In this document: positions 1-7,305 of the stretch, one piece after another
Layout of the letters: each line of letters begins with the position of its first letter
How positions within the stretch are numbered: the stretch's first letter is position 1
Assembly: GCA_016780605.1 (NCBI GenBank)
Contig: JADHLS010000248.1
Coordinates: 1-7,348, forward strand
Origin: Reyranella sp.
GTDB lineage: Bacteria; Pseudomonadota; Alphaproteobacteria; Reyranellales; Reyranellaceae
DNA: 7,348 nucleotides
Direction of reading: 5' to 3'
Notes under the pieces: generated by a model
The model's input: only the letters and a program-made list of their open reading frames with translations
Databases searched by the model: none
What the model was told of the DNA's origin: nothing
Translations under genes and position numbers: made by a program

Positions 1-849
1 AATTGCGGCAAGCTGATCGCCGCCACCAGCGAGCTTGAGAACGAGAAGCTGGCCGAGATCAAGGGCCGCGCCGAGGCCAATGGCGTCGAAGGCATGCGGC
101 TCCTGTCCGCCGCCGAGGCCATGGCGTTGGAACCCAACCTGCACTGCACGGCGGCGCTGTTCTCGTCCAGCACCGGCATCATCGACAGCCATTCCTACAT
201 GCTGGCCCTGCAGGGCGACGCCGAGTCCTGCGGCGCGATGTTCGCCTTCCATAGTCCCGTCGAGGAAGGCCGGGTCATGAACGACGGCATCGACCTTGTC
301 GTGGGCGGCGCCGAGCCGATGAAGCTTCGCTGCCGGCTGGTCGTCAACTCGGCCGGCCTGCATGCCCCGACCTTGGCAAAAAAGATCGTCGGCATGCCAT
401 CCGATCGCGTGCCGACCGCGTATTACGCCAAGGGAAACTACTTCACCTTGACCGGACGCTCGCCCTTTACGCGCCTGATCTATCCCGTTCCCGTGCCGGG
501 CGGGCTTGGCGTGCACATCACCGTCGACATGGGCGGCCAGGCCAAGTTCGGTCCGGATGTCGAATGGATCGACGGCATCGAGTACACGGTCGACCCGCAC
601 CGTGCCGACAAGTTCTATGCCGCGGTGCGCAAATACTGGCCGAGCTTGAAGGACGGCGCCCTGCAGCCCGGCTACGCCGGCATCCGGCCCAAGATCGTGC
701 CCCAGGGCGCGCCGGGCCAGGATTTCGTCATGCAGGGCCCGGCCGATCATGGCGTGCCCGGCCTCGTAAACCTGTTCGGCATCGAATCGCCTGGCCTCAC
801 GGCCTCGCTTGCATTGGCCGAGCAGGTGCGCGCCCTCGTTTCGACATGA
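1..849 (+). CDS. FAD-dependent oxidoreductase, L-2-hydroxyglutarate oxidase (LhgO)-like, 5' end missing
   Basis: The frame is open from base 1 to a TGA at 847-849 and gives 282 visible residues. Family members are usually about 370-420 residues, so roughly the first 90, including the N-terminal GxGxxG FAD-binding fold, lie left of the window. What is visible fits the DAO-type (PF01266) oxidoreductases close to L-2-hydroxyglutarate oxidase. It starts with [12 protein letters not shown], has a second nucleotide-binding strand ending VVNSAGL (fragment residues 114-120), a KGNYF segment, GYAGIRPK (224-231) and a C-terminal [13 protein letters not shown] (257-269), where this family closes over the flavin. 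LhgO oxidises L-2-hydroxyglutarate to 2-oxoglutarate and passes electrons to the respiratory chain. The exact substrate here is inferred, because related enzymes use other 2-hydroxy or amino acids. The stop overlaps the next gene's ATG, so the two are probably translated together. Confidence 0.85.
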   Translation, partial: NCGKLIAATSELENEKLAEIKGRAEANGVEGMRLLSAAEAMALEPNLHCTAALFSSSTGIIDSHSYMLALQGDAESCGAMFAFHSPVEEGRVMNDGIDLVVGGAEPMKLRCRLVVNSAGLHAPTLAKKIVGMPSDRVPTAYYAKGNYFTLTGRSPFTRLIYPVPVPGGLGVHITVDMGGQAKFGPDVEWIDGIEYTVDPHRADKFYAAVRKYWPSLKDGALQPGYAGIRPKIVPQGAPGQDFVMQGPADHGVPGLVNLFGIESPGLTASLALAEQVRALVST

Positions 850-1670
850 CCTTGGCCCGCCGCGGCGTTCTTGCCGGCCTGGCGGGCCTCCTCTCCAGCT
901 GCTCCCCGGCGAACCTGCTCAACGCCACGGTCTCGCGGCAGAGTTTTGCGCGCGACGCTGACGTCCCCTACGGGCCGGATGCACGCCAGAAGCTCGATCT
1001 CTATCGACCGGACAAGCCCAACGGCAAGGTGGTGCTCTTCCTCTATGGCGGGTCGTGGGATTCTGGCAGCAAGGGCGACTACCTGTTCGTGGCCCAGGCG
1101 CTGGCGAGCGCGGGCTATACTGTCATCATTCCCGACTACCGGCTCTATCCCGCGGTGCGCTTCCCTGCCTTCGTCGAGGACGGCGCCGGCGCCGTGCGCT
1201 GGAGCGCCGATCGCTTCGGCGCGGACAAGCTCTTCCTCATGGGCCATTCCGCCGGCGCTCATATTGCCCTGCTGCTCGCGGCCAACACGCGCTATCTTGA
1301 AACAGCAGGTGTCGATCGCCTGAAGCTATGCGGCGCGATCGGCCTCGCCGGCCCCTACGATTTCCTGCCGCTGAAGTCGGCGAAGCTGATCGACATCTTT
1401 GGCGGCGCCGACAATCCCGACATCGAGGCCATCACCTTCGCTCACGCGCCATTGCCGCCCATCCTGTTGATCCATGGCACGGCCGACACGACCGTCTATC
1501 CGCGCAACAGCACGAACCTCGCCGCCGCCTGGCGCGCCGCCGGCGCTGCTGTGGAGCTGAAGCTCTATCCCGACGTCGGTCATGTCGATGTCGTCGTAGC
1601 CATGTCGGGCCTGCTGAGCGGGAGGGCGCCGACCCGAGCCGACGTGCTCTCCTGGCTCGACGCGCACTGA
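846..1670 (+). CDS. alpha/beta hydrolase (esterase/lipase-like), probable Tat-exported lipoprotein
   Basis: This encodes 274 residues. The ATG at 846 overlaps the previous stop as ATGA. There is no Shine-Dalgarno sequence, so translational coupling is likely. An upstream in-frame extension exists but lies inside the oxidoreductase gene and was rejected. The N-terminus has a twin arginine (5-6, ARRGVLAG), a short hydrophobic stretch and a lipobox LLSSC with Cys19, which predicts export and lipid anchoring. The catalytic domain shows the serine-hydrolase elements in order: the oxyanion segment YGGSW (67-71), the nucleophile elbow GHSAG with Ser135, an acidic residue in HGTAD (Asp214) and His246 in VGHVD. 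This is the carboxylesterase/BD-FAE (PF20434) type of fold. The usual HGG oxyanion motif has Tyr in place of His. The substrate is unknown; an ester of a small acid is a reasonable guess. The pairing with the FAD oxidoreductase may reflect a shared pathway. Confidence 0.85.
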   Translation: MTLARRGVLAGLAGLLSSCSPANLLNATVSRQSFARDADVPYGPDARQKLDLYRPDKPNGKVVLFLYGGSWDSGSKGDYLFVAQALASAGYTVIIPDYRLYPAVRFPAFVEDGAGAVRWSADRFGADKLFLMGHSAGAHIALLLAANTRYLETAGVDRLKLCGAIGLAGPYDFLPLKSAKLIDIFGGADNPDIEAITFAHAPLPPILLIHGTADTTVYPRNSTNLAAAWRAAGAAVELKLYPDVGHVDVVVAMSGLLSGRAPTRADVLSWLDAH

Positions 1671-1671
1671 C

Positions 1672-1685
1672 CATACCTTCGTATG
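1672..1685. repeat. 14-bp perfect dyad CATAC-N4-GTATG upstream of osmC
   Basis: CATAC (1672-1676) and GTATG (1681-1685) are perfect inverted copies separated by CTTC. The site begins two bases after the hydrolase stop and ends 56 bases before the OsmC ATG. It could be a regulator's operator or a small transcript hairpin. It lacks a T-tract, so it is a poor intrinsic terminator. Its function is inferred only from position and symmetry. Confidence 0.35.
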
Positions 1686-1731
1686 ACTGACACGCTGGCA
1701 TGCGATGGCTAGGGTTCGACATCCAAGCAGC

Positions 1732-1736
1732 GAGGA
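1732..1736 (+). promoter_or_regulatory. ribosome binding site of the osmC-type gene
   Basis: GAGGA lies five bases before the ATG at 1742. It decides the start, because an earlier in-frame ATG at 1700 has no such site and would add 14 residues that do not resemble the OsmC N-terminus. Confidence 0.6.
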
Positions 1737-1741
1737 CAACG

Positions 1742-2173
1742 ATGAAGATCAATCGCACTGCATCCGCGGCGTGGTCCGGCGGTCTCAGGGACGGCAAAGG
1801 CTCGATCTCGACCGAGAGCGGCGCCCTCAGCGCATACCCCTATGGCTTCGCTTCGCGCTTCGAGGGCATGAAAGGCACCAATCCCGAGGAGCTGCTGGGA
1901 GCGGCCCATGCCGGCTGCTTCACCATGGCGCTGTCGCTGATTTTGGGCGAAGCCAAGCACACGGCCGAGCACATGGACACCACGGCCAAGGTCACGCTGG
2001 AGCAGGTCGAGGGCGGCTTCGCCATCACCGCCGTTCATCTCACCCTCAAGGCCAAGATCCCCGGCATCGACCAGGCGACGTTCGAGGAGCTGACGGCCAA
2101 GGCAAAGGCGGGCTGCCCGGTGTCCAAGGTGCTCAAGGCCAACATCACGCTCGACGCGACACTGGACTCATAG
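1742..2173 (+). CDS. osmC: OsmC-family peroxiredoxin
   Basis: This encodes 143 residues, the normal OsmC length, starting MKINRTASAAW. OsmC proteins are cytoplasmic thiol peroxidases that reduce organic hydroperoxides using a cysteine pair. Both cysteines are present in their expected contexts: Cys59 in GAAHAGCFTMALS and Cys125 in AKAGCPVSKVLKANI. These are the positions I recall for the E. coli OsmC pair. Glu50 in the NPEELL turn and Arg39 in ASRFEG are likely active-site partners, since the family uses an Arg and a Glu to position the peroxidatic thiol. The rest follows the OsmC fold, with a helix after the first Cys, then two strands (VTLEQVEGGFAITAVHLTL). It sits 71 bases after the hydrolase and 90 before the flavin oxidoreductase, all on the same strand, so a shared transcript is possible. 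OsmC and the Ohr subgroup are easily confused; the length and the GYPYGF-like start (AYPYGF, 31-36) favour OsmC. Confidence 0.92.
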   Translation: MKINRTASAAWSGGLRDGKGSISTESGALSAYPYGFASRFEGMKGTNPEELLGAAHAGCFTMALSLILGEAKHTAEHMDTTAKVTLEQVEGGFAITAVHLTLKAKIPGIDQATFEELTAKAKAGCPVSKVLKANITLDATLDS

Positions 2174-2214
2174 TCCGCGTTGCGGAAGCGCGTTCCCGGC
2201 ACCTAGTGCGCGTG

Positions 2215-2254
2215 CCCACGGTCCGCTAATGCTGACGGCGACAAGGACCGTGGG
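2215..2254 (+). promoter_or_regulatory. perfect 10-bp inverted repeat overlapping the ribosome-binding region of the flavin oxidoreductase
   Basis: CCCACGGTCC (2215-2224) is exactly complementary to GGACCGTGGG (2245-2254), with a 20-base loop and arm centres 30 bp apart. The ATG of the next gene is at 2264. Both candidate Shine-Dalgarno stretches, AAGGA (2243-2247) and GGGGA (2252-2256), fall partly in the right arm, so a folded transcript could mask them. As DNA, the two arms could instead be a paired operator. There is no T-run after it, so it is not a typical terminator of osmC. The dyad is seen directly; the role is inferred. Confidence 0.6.
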
Positions 2255-2263
2255 GAAAGCCAG

Positions 2264-3238
2264 ATGATCAAGACGCGCTTCACCGAGATGTTCGGCATCA
2301 AGCACCCGATCGTGCAGGGCGGGATGCAGTGGGTCGGCCGCGCCGAGCTCGCCTCCGCAGTCTCCAACGCGGGCGGCCTCGGCATCCTGACCGGCCTTAC
2401 CCAGCCCACGCCGGACGACCTGCGCAAGGAGATCAAGCGCTGCCGCGAGATGACCGACCAGCCGTTCGGCGTGAACCTCACCATCCTGCCGACCCTGGTG
2501 CCGCGCCCCTATGGCGAATACATCGACGCCATCGTCGATTCGGGCGTGAAGATCGTCGAGACCGCCGGCAACAACCCGAAGCCCTTCCTGCCCAAGCTCA
2601 AGGACGCGGGCATCAAGGTCATCCACAAATGCACCTCGGTGCGCCACGGCGTGTCAGCCGAGAAGGTTGGCGTCGATGCGATCTCGATGGATGGCTTTGA
2701 ATGCGCGGGGCACCCGGGAGAGGACGACGTCCCCAATCTCGTCCTGCTGCCGGCCGCGGCCAACGTGATCAAGATTCCGATGCTGGCTTCGGGCGGCTTC
2801 GGCGACGCGCGCGGCCTGGTGGCGGCCCTGGCGCTGGGCTGCGAGGGCATCAACATGGGCACGCGCTTCATGGCGACCAAGGAAGCGCCCATCCACGACA
2901 ACGTGAAGCAGGCCCTGGTGTCGAGCGACGAGCGCTCGACCTCGCTGATCTTCCGCACCATGCGCAACACCAGCCGCGTGTTCGGCAACTCGGTGGCCAA
3001 GAAGGCGATCGAGATGGAGCACGAGGGCAAGACCATCCAGGAGATCGGCCCCCTCGTCGCCGGCACGCGCGGCAAGGTGGTCTACGAGACCGGCGACCTC
3101 GAGCACGGCATCTGGTCGGCCGGCACGGTGATGGGCCTGATCAGGGACATACCGACCTGCAAGGAGCTGATCGAGCGCATCGTCGGCGAGGCCGAGGAGA
3201 TGATCCGCGGCCGGCTCGCCAAGGCGGTCGCGGCCTGA
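2264..3238 (+). CDS. FMN-dependent NADH:quinone reductase / nitronate monooxygenase-family flavoprotein
   Basis: This encodes 324 residues, a full-length TIM-barrel flavoprotein of the nitronate monooxygenase (2-nitropropane dioxygenase) superfamily. Motifs in order are PIVQGGMQWVG (15-25), PFGVNLTILP (67-76), ETAGN (99-103), HKCTSVRH (121-128), DGFECAGHPGED (143-154) with His150, ASGGFGDARGL (175-185) binding the FMN phosphate, and MGTRF (198-202). From memory of the family, ETAGN, KCTxVRH and ECAGHPGEDD closely match the NADH:quinone reductase subgroup typified by Pseudomonas aeruginosa PA1024, which lacks nitronate activity. True nitronate monooxygenases differ here. The expected role is two-electron reduction of quinones with NADH in the cytoplasm, keeping NAD+ available and limiting quinone toxicity. 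It follows OsmC by 90 bases, and the dyad in that gap may control it. The superfamily assignment is firm; the quinone-reductase subgroup is likely. Confidence 0.9.
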   Translation: MIKTRFTEMFGIKHPIVQGGMQWVGRAELASAVSNAGGLGILTGLTQPTPDDLRKEIKRCREMTDQPFGVNLTILPTLVPRPYGEYIDAIVDSGVKIVETAGNNPKPFLPKLKDAGIKVIHKCTSVRHGVSAEKVGVDAISMDGFECAGHPGEDDVPNLVLLPAAANVIKIPMLASGGFGDARGLVAALALGCEGINMGTRFMATKEAPIHDNVKQALVSSDERSTSLIFRTMRNTSRVFGNSVAKKAIEMEHEGKTIQEIGPLVAGTRGKVVYETGDLEHGIWSAGTVMGLIRDIPTCKELIERIVGEAEEMIRGRLAKAVAA

Positions 3239-3247
3239 AGATTATTC

Positions 3248-3636
3248 TCAGGCGGCGACGGCCCTTCGCTTCCACCAGCGGACGGCAAGGCCGATTAGCG
3301 GCGATGGCAGGCAGGCCGCTGCTACCAGCGGCCCCACGTCGGAGAACATGCAATCCCAGCCGGTGCGTCCGCCGACCAGGCAATCGTACTGGTCGATCGA
3401 ATAGGCGATGCCCGACAGCATCAGTGGATTGGCGAACGTCGCCACCAGCCACAGCTTCCAGCCGGCGGCCTCGAGCCCGGCCGCCACCAGCAAACCAGCG
3501 AGCCGATGGCGGCGTTGGCCGCCAGCAGGCTGCTGAACACCAGCACCGCCTTCAGATCGAGCGTCGCGCCGCTTGCCACGCCGACAACGAAGGCCCCGAG
3601 GACGTGGCCCAAGACGAAGGGGTGGATGCGTCGCAC
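3248..3636 (-). pseudogene. small multi-pass membrane protein gene, interrupted by a one-base frameshift
   Basis: Two overlapping minus-strand frames together make one credible protein. The N-terminal 47 codons run from a GTG at 3634-3636 (MRRIHPFVLGHVLGAFVV...) to about 3496. The C-terminal 81 codons run from about 3493 to a TGA at 3248-3250 and end in WWKRRAVAA. One missing base in or near the AAA/TTT run at 3492-3494 would join them into about 129 residues. The joined product has four hydrophobic stretches, near residues 7-25, 29-55, 62-80 and 101-119, followed by a basic tail, so it is probably an inner-membrane protein. I do not recognise the family. Unrepaired, translation stops at 3421 after 71 residues with an arginine- and tryptophan-rich tail unlike a membrane protein. 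An in-frame TAA lies three codons upstream of the GTG, which fixes the longest possible start; no good Shine-Dalgarno is visible. It converges on the flavin oxidoreductase with a 9-base gap. A sequencing or assembly error is an equally good explanation. Confidence 0.55.
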
Positions 3637-3657
3637 AGCGACTTAGTCTTACCAGCT

Positions 3658-3780
3658 TTGTCGTCCTGAGCGAAGCGAAGGACCTCATCGCCGCCTGCGA
3701 CTGGCAAGAGATCCTTCGCTGCCGGCTGCGGGGTGTCGACGTCCCAGCCGCCCTGAGGCTGAGCGCGGCGTGAAGACCTC
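3658..3780. repeat. REP-like interspersed repeat with inverted arms
   Basis: The stretch starts with GTCCTGAGCGAAGCGAAGGA (3663-3682). The arm at 3672-3686 (GAAGCGAAGGACCTC) pairs with 3708-3722 (GAGATCCTTCGCTGC) at 13 of 15 positions, across a 21-base loop. A degenerate direct copy, CTGAGCGCGGCGTGAAGACCTC, follows at 3759-3780. From memory, a CCTGAGCGAAGCGAAGGA core recurs in intergenic dispersed repeats of many proteobacteria. Only this single copy region can be seen here, so its repetitive nature in this genome is inferred. Confidence 0.6.
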
Positions 3781-3802
3781 TGACATCAATGGCACCGACC
3801 CT

Positions 3803-3830
3803 TTGTCCAACTGACTTGAACCGATAGTAT
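3803..3830 (+). promoter_or_regulatory. weak candidate promoter for the AA_synth gene
   Basis: TTGTCC (3803-3808) and TAGTAT (3825-3830) are separated by 16 bases and each matches four of six positions of the sigma-70 consensus. The -10 element ends 38 bases before the ATG. TGTCCA (3804-3809) and TGGACA (3835-3840) are also exact inverted copies bracketing the -10 element. Such matches arise often by chance. Confidence 0.2.
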
Positions 3831-3868
3831 CTGCTGGACACCGAGAGCCACCAGAGAGTGAGCACATC

Positions 3869-4462
3869 ATGACTATTCGCAAGACCGTCACGCTCGTTGA
3901 GGAGATCAACAGCGAGTACGGCGCGCCTGCCAGCCTGCCGCTGCGTCGCGTCGCCATTGCCGCGGTGTTCGAGAACCCGCTCGCCGGCAAGGCCGCCCGG
4001 ACCGACCTCAAACCTCTGATCGATTATTCGCTCGAGCTCGGGGCTTCGCTCACCAAGACGGCGCTGGCGACACTTGGCGCGAGTCCGGCACAGCTGCGCG
4101 CTTACACCAAGGCGGCGCTGGTCGGCATCGGAGGTGACCTCGAGCATGGTGCAGCGATGATCCATCCGAGACTCGGCATGGCGATGCGCCGCTCGATCAA
4201 GCGCGGTCGCGTTATCATTCCGGGCCACGCCAAGGTAGGCCCGCCGGGCACGGCCATCGACCTGATATATGGGCCGCTTGACGACGGTTGGGATCTCGAT
4301 GCCTTCGATTCGACGCCCGTGCTGATCCACGACGCGCCGCGTCCGCACGAGATCGTCCTGTGGATCGGTTACGCCACCGGCCCACGCGTCAATGCCCGCT
4401 CCAAGGGCCCGGACCAGAAGGAGGTCGATGCACTCGTCGCTTCCTTCGCCAGTGGCCAGTGA
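3869..4462 (+). CDS. amino acid synthesis (AA_synth, DUF1185, PF06684) family protein
   Basis: This encodes 197 residues, the usual length of this single-domain family. Recognisable segments are the start TIRKTVTLVEEI, RRVAIAAVFENPLAG (26-40), KAALVGIGGDLEHGAAMIHP (81-100), and IDLIYGPLDDGWDLDAFDS (130-148), followed by DAPRPHEIVLWIGYATGPR (155-173). There is no signal peptide or membrane segment, so it should be cytoplasmic. The family name comes from a predicted link to amino acid metabolism; no reaction is firmly established to my knowledge, and a structure is known for a Bordetella member (BB2672). The conserved acidic and histidine residues (Glu92, His93, His99, Asp131, Asp138, Asp139, Asp142) suggest a ligand or metal site, which is inference. 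GTGAG six bases before the ATG is a weak ribosome binding site. The gene converges on the ring-hydroxylating operon with a 14-base gap, and members are, as I recall, often found near aromatic or amino-acid catabolism genes. Confidence 0.85.
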   Translation: MTIRKTVTLVEEINSEYGAPASLPLRRVAIAAVFENPLAGKAARTDLKPLIDYSLELGASLTKTALATLGASPAQLRAYTKAALVGIGGDLEHGAAMIHPRLGMAMRRSIKRGRVIIPGHAKVGPPGTAIDLIYGPLDDGWDLDAFDSTPVLIHDAPRPHEIVLWIGYATGPRVNARSKGPDQKEVDALVASFASGQ

Positions 4463-4476
4463 AATATCCTGATCGG

Positions 4477-5858
<1,382 letters not shown>

Positions 5859-5866
5859 CGCCATCG

Positions 5867-5872
5867 CCTCTT
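5867..5872 (-). promoter_or_regulatory. ribosome binding site that decides the beta-subunit start
   Basis: AAGAGG, read on the minus strand, is eight bases from the ATG at 5858 and two bases from the alternative ATG at 5864. The spacing favours the downstream start. Confidence 0.55.
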
Positions 5873-5899
5873 GATCGAGCTGCGCAGGCCTGGACACGG

Positions 5900-7291
5900 C
5901 TAGATCCGGCCAGTTGGCGAGGGCGAACGCGTCGCCATCAATTCCGGCCAGTCGCGCGCGCGGAGCCATTCCGCCCAACACTTGTAGGTCCAGCGCTGGG
6001 CGTGCTCGTTCACGCGGGTCTCGATCCTTTTTTGTCCCGAGGGATCCACCAGCACCTCGTCCTGGCCCATGGCCATCTGCAGGTTTTGCGGATAGCGCCG
6101 GCTGACCACGCCGCGGCTCGCCGCCGTGCTCTGGCTCCAGTTCTCGCCATCATCCTGTTCGAGCAGTCCGGCCGGCCCGAACGCGTGCGAGATGAACTTC
6201 TTCGCCGCACGTCGCTGGTGATCATTGAAGCTTTTCGGCATTACGGTGAACCACCAGATTTCCGTGTGGCCGGGGCCGCGGGGAAGGCGAAGGCTCAGTT
6301 GCATCCCGCGAGTCGAGATCCAGAGATTCGGGAAGATGTTGGGGTGGCCGGTCGAGCGGACACCAACCGGACCCATCGCGGCCTTGGTTGCCACCGACCG
6401 AAGCGGCCGCCGCTCGGACGGGGTCACCTTCGCCCGCTCGGCATCCGGAAGTCGATCGATCGCCAACCGTTCTTCGTCGCTCAGGGCGTCGATCTTCGCC
6501 TGCTGCTCCTCGGTGACCATTGGGCCGCCGATCGCGTGACCGAGTTCACCCAGCATCACCATCTGGGTCATCGGCATCATCATGCGCTGGTTCAGGAAGC
6601 CGACCCTTGAAGCGGAGTTGTGGCTCACCTTGACGTGATACCAATCGAAGAGATTGTCGACCGCGATCTTCCAGTTGCAGTCTATGACGTTCTTCTGGAC
6701 GCCATCGAGGGCAACGACATCGCCCTGGTTGAGCATGCTCTCGATTCCGATGCGGCCGACTTCCCCGAGGTAGTCGAACAGGGTTGGAGCCGCCGCATCC
6801 AGCGTCGCAAAGTAGAAGCCCTTGTAGTGATCGACCTTCGCCGCCGGCGCGAGGCCCCATGCTGCCTGGTCGACATCGTCGCGATAAAAGTCGGTCTTCC
6901 CCGGGATTCCGATCAGCTTGCCATCCAGCCCGTACGTCCAGCCGTGATAGCTGCAGACGAAAGTCTTGGTATTTCCCAGTTCGGCACGGCACAGGGCATT
7001 TCCCCGATGACGACACGTGTTCAACAGGACCCGTACCTGGCCGTCCTCGCCACGCACAACGATGACCTGGTCCTCGCCGATATAATTGATGAAGTAGTCG
7101 CCGGCCTTTGGAACCTGGCTCTCGTGGCACATGAAATTCCAGGCTCGGGCAAATATCCTGCGCAGCTCCAGACGGTAAATATCCGGATCCGAATAGATCG
7201 ATCGGTCGATAAGCCCGCTGGAGAGATCGGGGACTATCGAAAGGTCCTCGTCGATCTCAGTCCCGCCAATGCCGTGGCTGTGATCAAGCAT
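5900..7291 (-). CDS. aromatic ring-hydroxylating dioxygenase, alpha (large, Rieske) subunit
   Basis: This encodes 463 residues, a full-length large subunit. The Rieske [2Fe-2S] ligands are Cys93/His95 in NTCRHRGNALC and Cys113/His116 in FVCSYHGWTYGLDG. The catalytic domain shows NWKIAVDNLFDWYHVKVSH (206-224): Asp216 is the likely bridging residue between the Rieske and mononuclear iron centres, and His219 and His224 are iron ligands. The third ligand is Asp380 or Asp381 in EQDDGENW. The protein would add O2 across an aromatic ring to give a cis-dihydrodiol, using electrons from a separate ferredoxin and reductase. Asn213 to His219 is six residues, as I recall for BenA and NagG; naphthalene and biphenyl dioxygenases have seven. 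A charged stretch at 261-298 (EEQQAKIDALSDEERLAIDRL...) is an insert compared with the shorter families. An ideal Shine-Dalgarno, AGGAGG, precedes the ATG. The substrate cannot be told from sequence; a benzoate-, salicylate- or phenylpropionate-like acid and a neutral arene are both possible. Confidence 0.93.
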   Translation of the reverse strand: MLDHSHGIGGTEIDEDLSIVPDLSSGLIDRSIYSDPDIYRLELRRIFARAWNFMCHESQVPKAGDYFINYIGEDQVIVVRGEDGQVRVLLNTCRHRGNALCRAELGNTKTFVCSYHGWTYGLDGKLIGIPGKTDFYRDDVDQAAWGLAPAAKVDHYKGFYFATLDAAAPTLFDYLGEVGRIGIESMLNQGDVVALDGVQKNVIDCNWKIAVDNLFDWYHVKVSHNSASRVGFLNQRMMMPMTQMVMLGELGHAIGGPMVTEEQQAKIDALSDEERLAIDRLPDAERAKVTPSERRPLRSVATKAAMGPVGVRSTGHPNIFPNLWISTRGMQLSLRLPRGPGHTEIWWFTVMPKSFNDHQRRAAKKFISHAFGPAGLLEQDDGENWSQSTAASRGVVSRRYPQNLQMAMGQDEVLVDPSGQKRIETRVNEHAQRWTYKCWAEWLRARDWPELMATRSPSPTGRI

Positions 7292-7299
7292 GCTCCAGC

Positions 7300-7305
7300 C
7301 CTCCT
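7300..7305 (-). promoter_or_regulatory. strong ribosome binding site of the dioxygenase alpha subunit
   Basis: AGGAGG on the minus strand lies eight bases before the ATG at 7291. It is the strongest such site in the window and fits a highly translated first gene of the visible operon. Only 43 bases remain beyond it, and no promoter can be called there. Confidence 0.8.

Larger units (their letters stand above)
3637..3868. other. divergent intergenic region (232 bp)
   Basis: This gap separates the minus-strand membrane gene from the plus-strand AA_synth gene and must hold promoters for both. It contains a REP-like repeat in its left half and a weak promoter candidate and short dyad in its right half. 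A plus-strand frame of 66 codons covers 3573-3773, but it is made of repeat and antisense sequence and is not credible as a gene. Confidence 0.6.

Noticed and set aside
564..845. Upstream extension of the alpha/beta hydrolase
   Set aside because: The arginine-rich extension is an out-of-frame shadow of the FAD oxidoreductase, and the lipoprotein signal begins at 846.
2701..3669. 322-codon plus-strand frame
   Set aside because: It is a low-complexity Arg/Gly/Pro-rich shadow of the flavin oxidoreductase, which continues into intergenic and antisense sequence.
3248..4348. 366-codon minus-strand open frame
   Set aside because: Most of it is antisense to the AA_synth gene and runs through the repeat. 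Only its last 81 codons look like real membrane protein, and these belong to the frameshifted gene.
4463..4476. Bidirectional terminator between the convergent AA_synth and dehydrogenase genes
   Set aside because: The 14-base gap shows no stem followed by a T-run.
5859..5981. Longer start for the dioxygenase small subunit
   Set aside because: It would overlap the end of the large subunit. The extra residues do not resemble the family, and a well-spaced ribosome binding site supports the start at 5858.
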